Source: Daphnia carinata (Eukaryota > Arthropoda > Branchiopoda > Diplostraca > Daphniidae). From it: DNA of 64,000 nucleotides. Position 1 is the first letter of the stretch; each line of letters begins with the position of its first letter. Shown in pieces: positions 27,601-42,300 of the stretch. Below the pieces are notes generated by a model that had not been told where the DNA came from, did no database searches, and worked only from the letters and a program-made list of their open reading frames with translations. A program made the position numbers and the translations under genes. The stretch spans positions 5,641,357 to 5,705,356 of the forward strand of contig NC_081340.1 in assembly GCF_022539665.2 (NCBI RefSeq), read 5' to 3'.

Positions 27601-29612
27601 ATAACCGAAATGAAAATCCCCCCCCTTCTTTTTTCTCCTTTTTTTCCTTGCCTGCGCTAAATAAAAAAAAAAAAATTCTCGAATACAACAGCTGATCGAC
27701 CTCTTCCCTCGCACGCCCAAAGAGTTTTCCACGAAAACAATTTCTAGTACAATTCAATTGATTTTTTTTTAAGAGCACTAGCGTCTAATCACAACGCTAC
27801 TTGTTCGTCCAGTTGATGTAGAACAGAACATTTGCATACGTTCAATTTTCAAGGAAAACACAGAAAAAAAAAGTAGCGTTTTGTGATTGTTCTCAAAATT
27901 CTATTGGCACTTGCACACACAGATCACTGAAAAAGCAAATTTAAAAAAGGGGGGAGGGGGATAACACTAGGCAAGAAAGAGTCGATTGTGTTTGTTATTG
28001 TTTTGCCTCTTTCTCTCTCACTGCCTTTCTTGCATTGTCCACTTTTGTGTCTATCGTCACGTGCACAACTGCCGGACGACTAAACAAGCTGCAAAGAAAC
28101 GGCTCTCCTTTTTGCTTGTTTTCAACGAACGCTGAACGAGAGAGCGGCGACGGGCTGCGTCGCCGCTCACAACACGCGGCCAGAAGAGAAAAAAAAAAAA
28201 CGGATTTTCTTCTCGGTTTTTTTTTTTGTGTGTTATTCATTTTATTTCCCTTTTGGCTTGTCCTTTTCTTCTTGTCTTTTTTCTCTCTTTCGCACCAAAG
28301 CACGACCCACGCAAAAAAAAACAAAGATGGGTTCAGCTCTTCACTATAAACTGCTAAAGGGCCAAGCCTTTAAAACGGACGGGCCGACTTATGTTGAGGC
28401 GAAATTTACTGTGTACCATCGCGTACCACGATAGGCGCATTCTTCTTGGGATTCCAATCGTCGGGAGGGATTTTCAAAAAATATATGAAAATAAATTTGA
28501 ATAAGCTTTTTTTTTTTAAAGAGAAAAAGGCCCTGCTGGACAGTGTTTTTTTTTTTTTTTTTAAAGGCCGAGTTATCTGCACACGTCGGTCAATGCCGAA
28601 TAGATTTGGCCCTGTGAATAGCGTTGATGTTTTACTACCCCGCACGCTCAAAAGCAGACATGAGACACACAACAAAAGGGCAGAAAGAAGAATTTTTTGT
28701 TTCGTTTTGTTTTCGTTTAATGCGTTTGACACACTTTCGAAAACAAAACTTTGCTTTCCTCAAAAACGATATTCACGAATTTTTTTCCTAGTTTCAATCG
28801 CTTCATTATCTGCCGAGTCAAAAACGTTTTGTACATCAGGCAATACCGAGAAGAATAATGGCCGCATTTATTCTCTTCGGTTCTGCCCCCAATTGTCGTG
28901 AGCGCAATGGGAAAGTAAGGCCGATAAAATAATGAAAAAAAAAAGAAAAAAAAAAAAAAGAAAGGAGAATGAAAAAAATAATAATAAAGGCCGTGTCCGG
29001 TTTAACATGGACCACCTGTTGCACCAGCATCGTTTTGGCGGCCAGATCAGTGTGTACACACGCAGCGTGCAAGGCACAAGTTAAACGATAAAAAGAAATA
29101 TTTTTTAAAAAAAGAGCCAAAGAACGCCGTGAAGCAGATCATTATGTAAATGAGCCACGACAAAGGAGAGGGAGCACAACAAGAAAAAAAAAAATGAAAA
29201 ATGGGAAAATCAAATGGAGAATTCTTTAAAAGCTCGACCGTGGGTCACGTCTCTTTTTTTGGACGTCGTCGTCGTGCCCTGATGGCAAAAGATAAAAAAG
29301 AAAACAAAAATAGAAAACAAGTTTCCGGTTCCGGGTCATCATCTTTGTTCCATTCACCTTTCATGATTTACGCAATCCGATGCGAGGAAAAAAAAAAGAG
29401 GTTGACAACGAAAACGAGGAAATGGAAATCTATTCAAATGGTCGATGGGGGGAAAAAAAGTGGATGGATGGGCGAAGTTGATTGAACGGAAAAATAAGGT
29501 GCGGCAACCATTTGAACTTTGATCTGCCTCCCAAGTTGACGATCCGTAAAAAAAAGAAACGGGCGGGAAGAATAAAAAAAAAAAAAAGAGGTAAATAGTT
29601 TTATGGACTCAC

Positions 29613-29852
29613 GATTTTGTTGCTGGCCTGGTGGCGGACGGGAGTGGCTGCAGTGCGGTTGATTGGTGGGCAGTGACCTCCTCTTCCTTTGTGATGGCGC
29701 ATGACGTGCTTGATGTAGCCATTGACGTGCTCTGCCGATGCTCCGAGGACGATGTTATTGCCCGTCAATTGCCCGCCGTTCCGCTGCAGGTGCCGCTTAC
29801 TACACTCGCACATCTCTTTCTCCCGTTTTTCTCTCATTTGCCCCCTCTCCAA
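29613..29852 (-). CDS. Candidate alternative first coding exon (SARM1?)
   Basis: An 80-codon open frame ends in phase 0 at a consensus donor (AAAATC|GTGAGT). Its composition is normal (for example KRHLQRNGGQLTG and HHKGRGGHCPPINR), unlike the surrounding low-complexity frames. The start could be the Met at 29852 or an internal Met such as 29703. As with the 23265-23465 exon, phase 0 would let it join the SARM1 exon at 11991. No domain is recognised. A different minus-strand gene, or chance, cannot be excluded. Confidence 0.4.
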
Positions 29853-31409
29853 ATCAAAGAGAGAGAGAAAGAGAGCTTCCAGGCACTATCAGCTCATATC
29901 AAATGCCCTATATCTCCCATTGTCTTCTTTTTTTGTTTTTGTTTTGTTTTGCCAAAAATTCTTTTTTGTCCTGTTGGCAACCCAGCCCCCACTTCCGGCG
30001 AGTCAAGTGGCACAGTATCTTCTTTCTCCCTTTTCCTACACAACAAAACGTAATTAAAATTTAGAAGTTTCAAACACGTTTTTGAGGCAACGTTTCAAAA
30101 CGTTGTCGTAGCTCGCAAAATGATGGGAAACTTGACAATACAATAGTGTTTTTCGTCTTTTTAAAAAGATAAGGATAAGACGTTTCTTTTTTTTTTTTTT
30201 TTTTCAAGGTTAACGATAACCAATCAACACGAGGTCGTGCGAAAAACAAAAAAAAAACATTTCTCTTTACATTCGCGTCCGGCTCAAATGTCCATATTTT
30301 TACTCCATTTAGACAATTCCAAGTGTTTCCCGCCCATTTTCTCTTACACCGCGCCATAATTGTCCGCCATTTTGATGTGCAACTATTGTTAAGTATGAGG
30401 TTTCAAGCAGAGTAATGTATCCAAGACATCCAACAGGACTTGCCTCCCCATTATATGACAGTAAAACCCATTTTATGAGCTATTCTCGTCTTTCATTCTT
30501 TTTGTCGTAGAGAAAAATTTTAAAACAAATTAGACTTTTCTTGCATGACTTTGCAGTTTAAGATCTGGATAGTTACCCTTTGCTTTCCTACTTTTTTTTG
30601 TGTTTTGGTTACAATTTCGATTCAATGATTTTAAAAGTAGTTGACTCTAAAGCAAATAGGGAGGGAAAAAATGAAATTCATTCTCCTATAGCAAACAAAA
30701 GTTCAACGAGCATCGAACATTCCAGAAATATAGGGAATTTACACACGTGTTTCTATACAGTGAAAGAATTAGACTAAGCCAAACGTGATACATCTGGACC
30801 ATCAAGACACACGGAAGCTCGAAAAAGAAAAGGGCATGAAACAATTAGAAACTTAAAATGACTACTTACTGGACTACGAGAATCATTTCCCGAATGGCCA
30901 CTATGCAGTTAAAGCACTAAAACAGTTTCCCCGCACACGAAAAAGGTGTAAAAGGTAACTAATTGCTCTCTGATTTTACACAAGTGTTTAGTTTTCTTTT
31001 AACGACCTAAAAGAAAAAAAGGAAACGGGAGAAGAAAACTAGTAACCGCATGCTTCACTTGAAATCACTTTCTACTCGAGCCTTTTTCAGGGGCCAACGT
31101 TGTCGTGCAACGTTGCAATCCTTTTTAATTATTTTGTACATTTTGTAAATACCCAAAAATATTTGTCTAACAATTTTGCATTTTTCCTATTGAGATCAAT
31201 GTTAGATAAAAAAAAAATTATGGCATACCATGGGCAAAAAACTTTCCTGACGAAAAAAAAGGATTTGTGGTATCAACAAAATCTGACAAGCTCAGTCAAC
31301 CTTACAAACAAAGTCGTAAAAAAAAATAATCTTCACGAAATAACTTTAGAGATTAACGAATGTTGACCAAAAAATAGTAATTTTACTATGTGGGATAATT
31401 TCGTGACGA

Positions 31410-31433
31410 CTTGGCATCGAACCGGATGCCGAG
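31410..31433. other. Stem-loop with GGCATC/GATGCC arms
   Basis: A 9-bp stem (one wobble pair) closes a 6-nt loop. On the minus strand it contains GGTTCGATGCC, which resembles a tRNA B box, but there is no tRNA around it. Its arms match the hairpin at 34180-34210. Confidence 0.45.
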
Positions 31434-34179
31434 GAATGCACGTGCGTCAAATTATGACATTTGAATCTGCTGCGTACAGTTCGCATATTGTAGGAAACGA
31501 GCTGCAGATATGTGTAATAACTCTTGTGGAATATTGTACCCTTCAGTCGTGACATGAACGTAACAACGTACGGAGCCTTTACATTAAAAATTTTAATTTT
31601 TGAATAACGAAAACGACCACCAACAAGGTCGATTGTATTTCATACACAACTGACAGAGGAAATACCCTCCCCCTTCACTAAAAAGAAGAAAACGTGTACA
31701 ATGGAAAACTATAGACAGGAGCAAAAAGCACGAATCACTTTGACCTGATGCATTAAAATAAAAAAGAGCAAGAATCTCCATAACCAACATGTTTGTTCAC
31801 TAGGTAAAACCATCACGTTTCATTTTTGCCAGTATGAGTTTATGCTATTTTTTCTTGTTCTTTTGTCGGCCATTTTTCTTCTTCGTTTAGATGGATAACC
31901 AACAAGAAAAAATTGAAAGAATTTCGCCTGCTGTGGCTAGGCAATCAAGAGTTGGCACGCCAACAGTGCTGCCAGATTCACGAACGCTCTATCATCCCAC
32001 ATAATGACTCGCGACCTTGGTATTTCTCTTCTCATCATTTCGTTATTCGACATTCTCGATGCTGTGTTCGCTCTACTATCACGGAAGAGGAAAAAAAGAA
32101 ATAGGAGAATGAACTTTTGAAAACTGCACACATTTTTTTTTTTTACGACCGGAGCTATGCCCAAACGTGAGTCTGGAACGGGAGAGCCGTAAGGCATTGA
32201 AATGAAACAATTTATCGGTAAGTTAGCCCAGTTTGTAATGATGTTGTAACTATTGCAGCCTGCGGCATTCAATCGACGTGACATTCTCTTTAACGAATGC
32301 CGTATTAATTCGTTTGAACACGGACTAAATCATTCGCTTGATAAGAGTTTGGAAACTATCAGCGATTTATTTGGCGGTATGAAAATCGTATCATGTGATA
32401 CACGTGACCTTTTAAACCGTACGTATGCGTTGATAACACTTCATCCCCCCTCTATCGTAGAAAACACCAGATACATAACAAACACTTTATTTGCGTTCCT
32501 TTGTAGCATAAATAATTACGTGTGTGGCAGCTGCATTACCTTATGAAAGGCTGGATTTCTGAAGCTTTCGGGTTCCTTCTTCTTGTTGTTTTGATTACCA
32601 AGAAGAGGATATGATGATAAACTGAATGCGCACGTGCTGCTCGCTACTGATTGGCCGCCGACACGCACCGAAGAAAAAAAAAACAACAAGACACTTTAAT
32701 ATATCCTTTAGGAATGAGAGAGGCACGATCACTGGCTTCCTCTCTAGACCGAGTCAGCTTGGCAACTGAATAAAACAGCCCGCCCTCTTTAAGAATAAGA
32801 AAAAAGAAGGAAAGCGAGAAAGAGAGAATTGCCCGTTTGCCCAAACGAGCAATAATCCTTTCGCAGCTAAAGCGTAGCTTTGCGAACGGACCACAAAAAA
32901 AAAAACCTATGCGTTGTGTTTTGTTATTGTATGTGCCATTCTTTCCTATGTATACTATTATACAACTATCTTACTATACATTCTGGTGGCGCCGGACAAA
33001 CAATACATAAAAACTGGTTGCCTTCAACTTTTTTCTTTCTCCGAGAGGGACATGGACAAAAATCTATAAAACTACTATACACACACAGACACTATAACGC
33101 TATAATAAAAGAAAGAAAATATCAGTCAAAGAGTTACATATACTGCCATTTTTTTTTTCATTTATACGACCTTCGACCATAACATTTTACCTTGACTGAT
33201 TTTTTCTTTTCTGTTTTTTTTTAATGAACAAAAATACCAAAGTCTGGAATACGTGCGTGTTCCTCTGGAATTTTCTTTCGAAAACTTATTAAATATGTGC
33301 TCACAATCGCCCGTCGCATTGTTTTGAAACCCGTGCTAAAACGAGAATTTTTTTTTCACGAAATTCCGTCCCGCGGGCAGCTGGAGGGAAGAGGATCATC
33401 ACATTACATATCAGAACCCTCTCAAAAAGAAGAGAAAAAAAAATGCATATCTGACTAATAACAAAGATAAATGAAAAAAAAAAGTGGAAGAAGAGCCCTC
33501 AAGAACGATAACCAATAGACAGACGAAACACATACACTCGGGAAAAAAAACGCCCGAGGCAGAAACAATCACGAATATTTTCCGCGCGCGTTCTCCCGAC
33601 CTCCAAAAACAGCTGTAGATGATCACAGACAAGCAGGACGTTCCACCATTCGATTTCTCTTGACGATCGTAAAATTTTTTAAAAACAAGAAAGCGAAAGA
33701 ATAAACAAAGCTGAAAGGAATCTCCGTATTATAATTTTAGATTCTGTTAGTGCGTGGCACCATTACACAACTTTTATACATTACAAATATATTTATAATA
33801 TCTGATAACAAAGTTAAGGAAACCTTTTTGTCAATCGATAACATGTCGGCCGGAATATACACATACTTGAGAGAATGAATAAACCATGTTTATGAAAATC
33901 GATCAAATCCATTATGACATTCCGTTTACAAAAGGGATGAAGAATATTAGAAAATTCTTGCCCTTCCTCATGACGCTGAAGCGAAAGGATATGATGGATT
34001 GGGCGACTTTGTAAATCAGGTAGAATAATAATAAAACACAGATGTTTTCTTAGAAACAAAAAGCAAAAAGATTTGAAAGAAAAATAGGATTATCCTGAGA
34101 AGAATTAAAATGGCTCCAGGAAACCCTGTCAAATGATTGCGGAAAGGAAATACTGGAGCTGGACGCGTCGACAGGACGA

Positions 34180-34210
34180 TTGGCATCGAGTTTCATGCAC
34201 CGGATGCCAA
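34180..34210. other. Stem-loop in the LIMK1 3' flank
   Basis: A perfect 8-bp stem, TTGGCATC/GATGCCAA, closes a 15-nt loop, 70 bp beyond the LIMK1 stop codon and so probably in its 3' UTR. Confidence 0.45.
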
Positions 34211-34280
34211 CCTTCGGCAGGTAATGCTTAAGGTATTAATTTAGCTAAATGCTTTTACTTACATTATTGTTATGTTCAAA

Positions 34281-37588
<3,308 letters not shown>

Positions 37589-37711
37589 TGCGTTTTGCAC
37601 AACAATGTCAGGAATGAATTCTGTTCGGTTACTTCGTAGGTATCGATAGTAGAAAAACTGCGATTTTCATTTCGTCTGTTTTACACGTGGTTTTATTAAA
37701 CCGTCATTAAA
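37589..37711. promoter_or_regulatory. Bidirectional LIMK1/ERAL1 promoter with a DRE site
   Basis: The start codons of the two diverging genes are only 123 bp apart, so both promoters must share this segment or overlap it. A perfect TATCGATA (DNA replication-related element, bound by DREF and BEAF-32 in Drosophila) sits at 37641-37648, midway. No TATA box is evident. Confidence 0.7.
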
Positions 37712-39135
37712 ATGTTGCATCGCCCAGTGACACAACAATCCAAATGGTTTCACTTGAATTCGTCTTTAATAAAAGTCTTAAGTTTGAGATACCTTTCTGA
37801 AGATTTCAATTCTCCAAAGTTTCGTCCACCACGACAACGTATTCCGTCAACGCCAACCATACAAAGTGAACTGGTTAGAACTCCTTCGGAATATATTAAA
37901 GGTTCTCGCGTGATACAAGTTGCGATTCTCGGCGTACCGAACGCTGGGAAAAGTACTTTGGTTAATCAGCTTTCTGGATGGAACACATGCTCTGTTTCAA
38001 AAAAGGTCCATACTACTAGAAAGACATCGAAAACTGTCTTAATCAAAGATGAAACTCAAATTGTTTTCCTTGACACTCCAGGACTGGTTGAACCCAGCGA
38101 AGCCAAACAGTAAGAGTTTTTATGTTGTTAATAATTAAAATACTACTAAAAGCTACAAATTCGTTTAATTCCAGACATAATCTTGAAACATCGTTTTTGA
38201 TTGATCCTGAAAGAGCCTTAGCCCAAGCAAATCTACTTCTAGTATTGCATGATGTCAGTAATAAGTGGACACGAAAAAGTTTGAGCCCCAAAATTCTCAG
38301 ACTTTTGCATCTCTATCCTGACAAGGAGTCTATTCTAGTTCTAAACAAAATAGATCTTTTGAAGGAAAAGCGCCTCCTCCTTGCCCTAACCAACAAATTG
38401 TCAGAGGGAATAATTGGGGGTAAATCAATTGCACCAAATGTGAATCCTATGCCGGAGAGGGTGAGCAAACAAACCATAGATAATTCTGCCAGAACTCAAA
38501 GCAGTTCAGAATTAGAAGAAAAAGAGCTTGTCCAATTTCAACATATTTCGGAGAAAGAAGTGGCCAAGAAAATAGAGGGGAAAATTGGCTGGCCACAGTT
38601 CTCCAACGTATTTATGATATCTGCTATAGACGGCGACGGAGTATTGGATATTGCAGTTAGTACAAATTTACACTTGTATTTTGGCACTTTTTAACTGAAT
38701 TTTCTTTGACCAACAGGAACACTTGTATCAGGCTGCTCAACCTGGTCGTTGGATCTACAATTCTGCCGTCGTTACTGATCAAACCCCCCACGAAATGGCA
38801 ATAGGTTGTTTAAGAGGGAAGCTGTTAGATATGCTAGAAAAAGAGTTACCCTATTCTGTGAAAATCTCAATTCGATTTTGGGAAGTCGATGTTTCAGGTA
38901 GCCTAAAAACAAAAATCATATTGTTAGATTCATTTGATGAAGTAGCTTAACTTTAATGTTAGGTACCTTGAACATCGTATTAGCGTTGGATTGTCGAAAA
39001 CGATTTACAGCTCGAGTGGTCGTCGGCACCGGTGGCCGTAATGTAATCCAGCTGGCTAGAGAAACAGAACAAGATTTGCGAAACATGTTCCGTCAAGAAG
39101 TTAAACTTAGACTAGTCGTCGAACCTGATGTATAA
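37712..39135 (+). CDS. ERAL1: GTPase Era, mitochondrial (ERAL1-like)
   Basis: Mitochondrial Era-type GTPase that binds 12S rRNA and helps assemble the small mitoribosomal subunit. Exons: 37712-38109, 38175-38655, 38717-38897, 38963-39135; 1233 nt, 410 aa, phase consistent. The N-terminus is basic and hydroxylated (about 60 aa), consistent with a mitochondrial presequence. G-domain motifs: P-loop GVPNAGKS (74-81), the switch region [15 protein letters not shown], and NKID. The C-terminus has a KH domain with [15 protein letters not shown] carrying the GxxG loop. A Ser/Glu-rich insert (about 230-275) precedes the last part of the G domain, as in other animal ERAL1 proteins. It shares a 123-bp promoter with LIMK1. 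Confidence 0.93.
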
Positions 39136-39322
39136 AAAATGTAATATAGTGTTTTTGGTCGTGTACAATTGACGTGTATTCAAAATTGAAGATTTTGTGT
39201 TCTTCTCACTTTTCATATTGTCTTAACAAAACTAAAGCAGAAGTCATGTCTCCCCAAAGGAGAAGGGCAAAATCTCAAAAAGATATCTCTTAATAACCCT
39301 TTTCTCAGGATTTTTCTTAATT

Positions 39323-42300
39323 TTAAATAATCTGTTGAGGTGGTGGTTGTGGTTGGAAAAAGGGTTCGTCAAATAGAGCTCGGTACTTAGGCCGCAATCG
39401 ACATTCCGGGCAATAATAAGTGCCTTCCGGCGCTTCTGAAATGCCAACACACTCAAAGTGGAACCATTCATATGGACAGTCGCTGGCGTCGCAGCCAATC
39501 ATTTGAGAAACTTCATCATAAGGACAACGACAGTAGCAATATAGCCTGTCTGGATCCTCAAACGAAGGTACTGGATGCGTAGGCGTTTTGATAACTTTTA
39601 CCGGCGAGAGCGGAGGTGCAACTGCGTCGTAATTATGCGTAAATTTTAATTTCGCCGTTGTACGGCCTGGCTTTTTCGAGATGGCCTTTATCTTTTTTGC
39701 TGATGCGGTGGGATTGATTTTTTCATCGAGACTGTCACCTTCGTACCAGTAGAGATCGTCATTTCGTCTACGTCGACCTCGCCCACGTTTGGAGTCGGAT
39801 CTCTGTTCCTCGACATTCACTATCGTAGCTGGAGGTGGCAACGAGACTTCCTTTGCAGGTAGTCGAGGAAGTGGCATGATATTTAACACTGGAACCGGCT
39901 CTTTGCTCCTCTTTGAGAACCGCTTGTGAAGTCCGCTAGCCACGGCATTGATAATGTCGTCGACTGTATTGCCAGTTGAAGGCATCTGCTGACCTAAAAA
40001 AATCACGATACGAAATGAACCCACTGTCTCAAATTATAATTAATATGCAGAAATACCTTCTAAATCAAAGTTCAGTGATGATTCCTTAAAGTTACGTCTC
40101 TTCTTCTTCTTCTTCTTTCGCTTCTTTTGTGAATCACTGCGAGCTTTTGGCGATGCAAACCTTGAAAGTTTTTTGTTCTCTGAATCCGAATCACTTGTTT
40201 CAAGATCTGATTCATGTACACTGATATCGGCATCCGATTCAACGCCATTTTCTGAATCTGAAGAAGATTCCAACGAACTTGGAGGTTCACTGTTGTTTTC
40301 AATGTCAACATCCGCATCGTCTCCTTCGGGAGCCTGAACGACAGGTGGAGCAAGTTTTTCTTCCACTTCTACATCAGAGGAACTACTGCTGCTGGAACTG
40401 TCGCTATCGCTGTCACTACTGCTGCTACCACTACTCGAGCTGCTTGAACTACTGCTGCTCGAACTGCTGCAGCTACAATCCGTTGGGCAGCAACTGGATT
40501 CGCTGTCACTGAGCCGCGCCAAAACCTTTCCAAACTTGTTGACACTCTTTGGCACCTTGCCGTTAACAGGCTTACCATCTTCGTCTTCATCAGAACTGCT
40601 ACTGCTACTCAAGTCCAGCACGTAACGAGGTTCTTTCTTGCCCCGGTGTTTCTTATGGTGTCGAGCCTTTTTGGCCATTTTCTTGAGCTTTTTAGGGTCC
40701 TCCGGTGGAGGATCTCCAAGCTTGCAATAATCATGGTCCAATAGGGCAGGGATGACGGGCTCTGGAGGAGCCACGGGAATTTCGGCTTGTTTAGACGTAG
40801 CAGCTGAAGCAAGCAAATCGAGAAGATTGACGTCAGAGGGATTCGTTTCTCCTTCTATAGTTTTAACAGTTTCTGTTGCTCCATTCGGCTCATTCGTATC
40901 CACAGGTTCTTTCTTTTCCTTATCAGGTATAGGAGGCTGTGGTAGATCTTTTTCGTCCGTTTCCATTTTGATGTCCTCTGCTTCATTTAAATTGCTTTCA
41001 TTTCCTCCTTTATCGTCATTCGGAGAGACATCTTTATTTTCAATCGCTTCCTGATTTTCAACATGATTGGCTTCAGACGCTGCAATCGCTGGAGGATCAG
41101 GTTGTTCTGCAGTTTCTTTAGATGTCTCTTCCTCGTCCTCTTCAATATCAAAAATTGAACTGCCGATACGATTAAGGGCAGCCACAGATGGAACCGATGC
41201 AGTGCCATTTCCTCCATCTGCCGATTTGGGAGGCACATCTGCAGCAGTTGGTGGAACAGGCATATCGTCTTCATCGTCAGATGATAGAGAACACTTGAAT
41301 CGGACATTTTCACTAATAGGTTCAGGTGGCGCACCAGTACTTCCGCCATTTATCAAATCAGGTTTGGGCTTGTCGGGTGTTTCCGGGCTCTCCTCGGTGC
41401 TCACTCTTCTTGACGATGCCGCCGATCGCTTGGCAGCGTTCTGTTGGCCAATTAATTTAAGAAGCTCCTGTTGTACTTTTCTAGGCTTTAGGCCACTTTT
41501 CTCTAAAGCTGATTTGATTTCGTTGGCTGCTGCTTGAGCAACAGCCGCTTGATTGACAGCCGCCTCACTATGCTTCATGAGAGCATGTTTTGCTAGGAGT
41601 TTTTTAGAGATGAAACTCTTTTTGCAATTGTGGCACTTGTGCGGCCGCTCGCCGGTATGCAGGCGAGTATGAACCTTGAGCATGGACGCCTTGCTGAATT
41701 CAAGTCGGCAGACGGTGCAGACGCACGGGTTGTCCACCACTTCAGCCAGGCTAGCTGGCGCCCCAGGGCAAAAATGGTACGTGCATAGCCACGTCTTCTC
41801 TTGGCACGTTGGACAAGGTTTGCTTTCGGTTCCGTGTTTCCAGAGCAGATGCATCTCGAGGGATTCGTAGTTCTTATAAGACACCTGGCACACGGTGCAA
41901 GCATATGGACTGTCCTGCTGATGATTGAACATGTGCTTTCTTAAGGCTGTTTGGCTCTCAAAGCAAGTGTGGCATATGTCGCAGAGGGAATGGGTCCGAA
42001 GATGTGATTGTAGCATGTAAAGACTGACCATTCCGACAATACCGCACAGACGACACCCATAAATGGATTCCTTACATCCAGTAGAAACCAAGTGGGAGAT
42101 GAAATAGCCATAGGTCTTGAACTGTTGACCACACTCGAGACAGGGGTACATCCGAAAGCCATGAGCGCCTCGCAGATGTTGTACCATTTCTTTGACGGAC
42201 AATTCGTTAACGTTGCAAAGGTCACACGAGTAGGTCTTATCCAGAGGTTCCACACAGAATTTATGTAGCACCTTGCGGCCTGCGCTGCCATCGACGTATT

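Larger units (their letters stand above)
23466..29612. other. Non-coding stretch between two candidate first exons
   Basis: No further gene is recognised. Sequence is AT-rich with CA microsatellites (24366-24401, 24612-24640, about 26131 and 27488), long A/T runs and several GA-rich patches. Reading frames here are homopolymer artefacts. A 14-bp motif, GCTAGATGGCGTTG, at 27273-27286 is identical to one at 17966-17979. Confidence 0.6.
29853..34280. other. Non-coding stretch upstream of SARM1 region and 3' of LIMK1
   Basis: No convincing coding exon. The right end (down from 34280) should be LIMK1 3' UTR. It contains two related stem-loops, at 31410-31433 and 34180-34210. A 37-codon ATG frame of normal composition sits at 31891-32004, but has no other support. 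The rest is AT-rich with homopolymers. Confidence 0.55.

Noticed and set aside
28327-28434. Short frame MGSALHYK... on the plus strand
   Set aside because: No splice signals, family or conservation evidence; likely chance.
31413-31423. GGTTCGATGCC on the minus strand, a tRNA/Pol III B-box match
   Set aside because: No acceptor, D or anticodon arm can be built around it; the bases instead form a simple hairpin.
13288-34280. Search for CRISPR arrays, transposase genes or a hidden gene cluster in the long non-coding stretch
   Set aside because: Only microsatellites, homopolymers and isolated motifs were found; the DNA is eukaryotic and no spaced direct repeats or transposase motifs appeared.
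40279-40512. Cys/Tyr-rich frame opposite the zinc-finger gene
   Set aside because: Shadow of the Ser-repeat coding strand in the confirmed exon 40057-42825.
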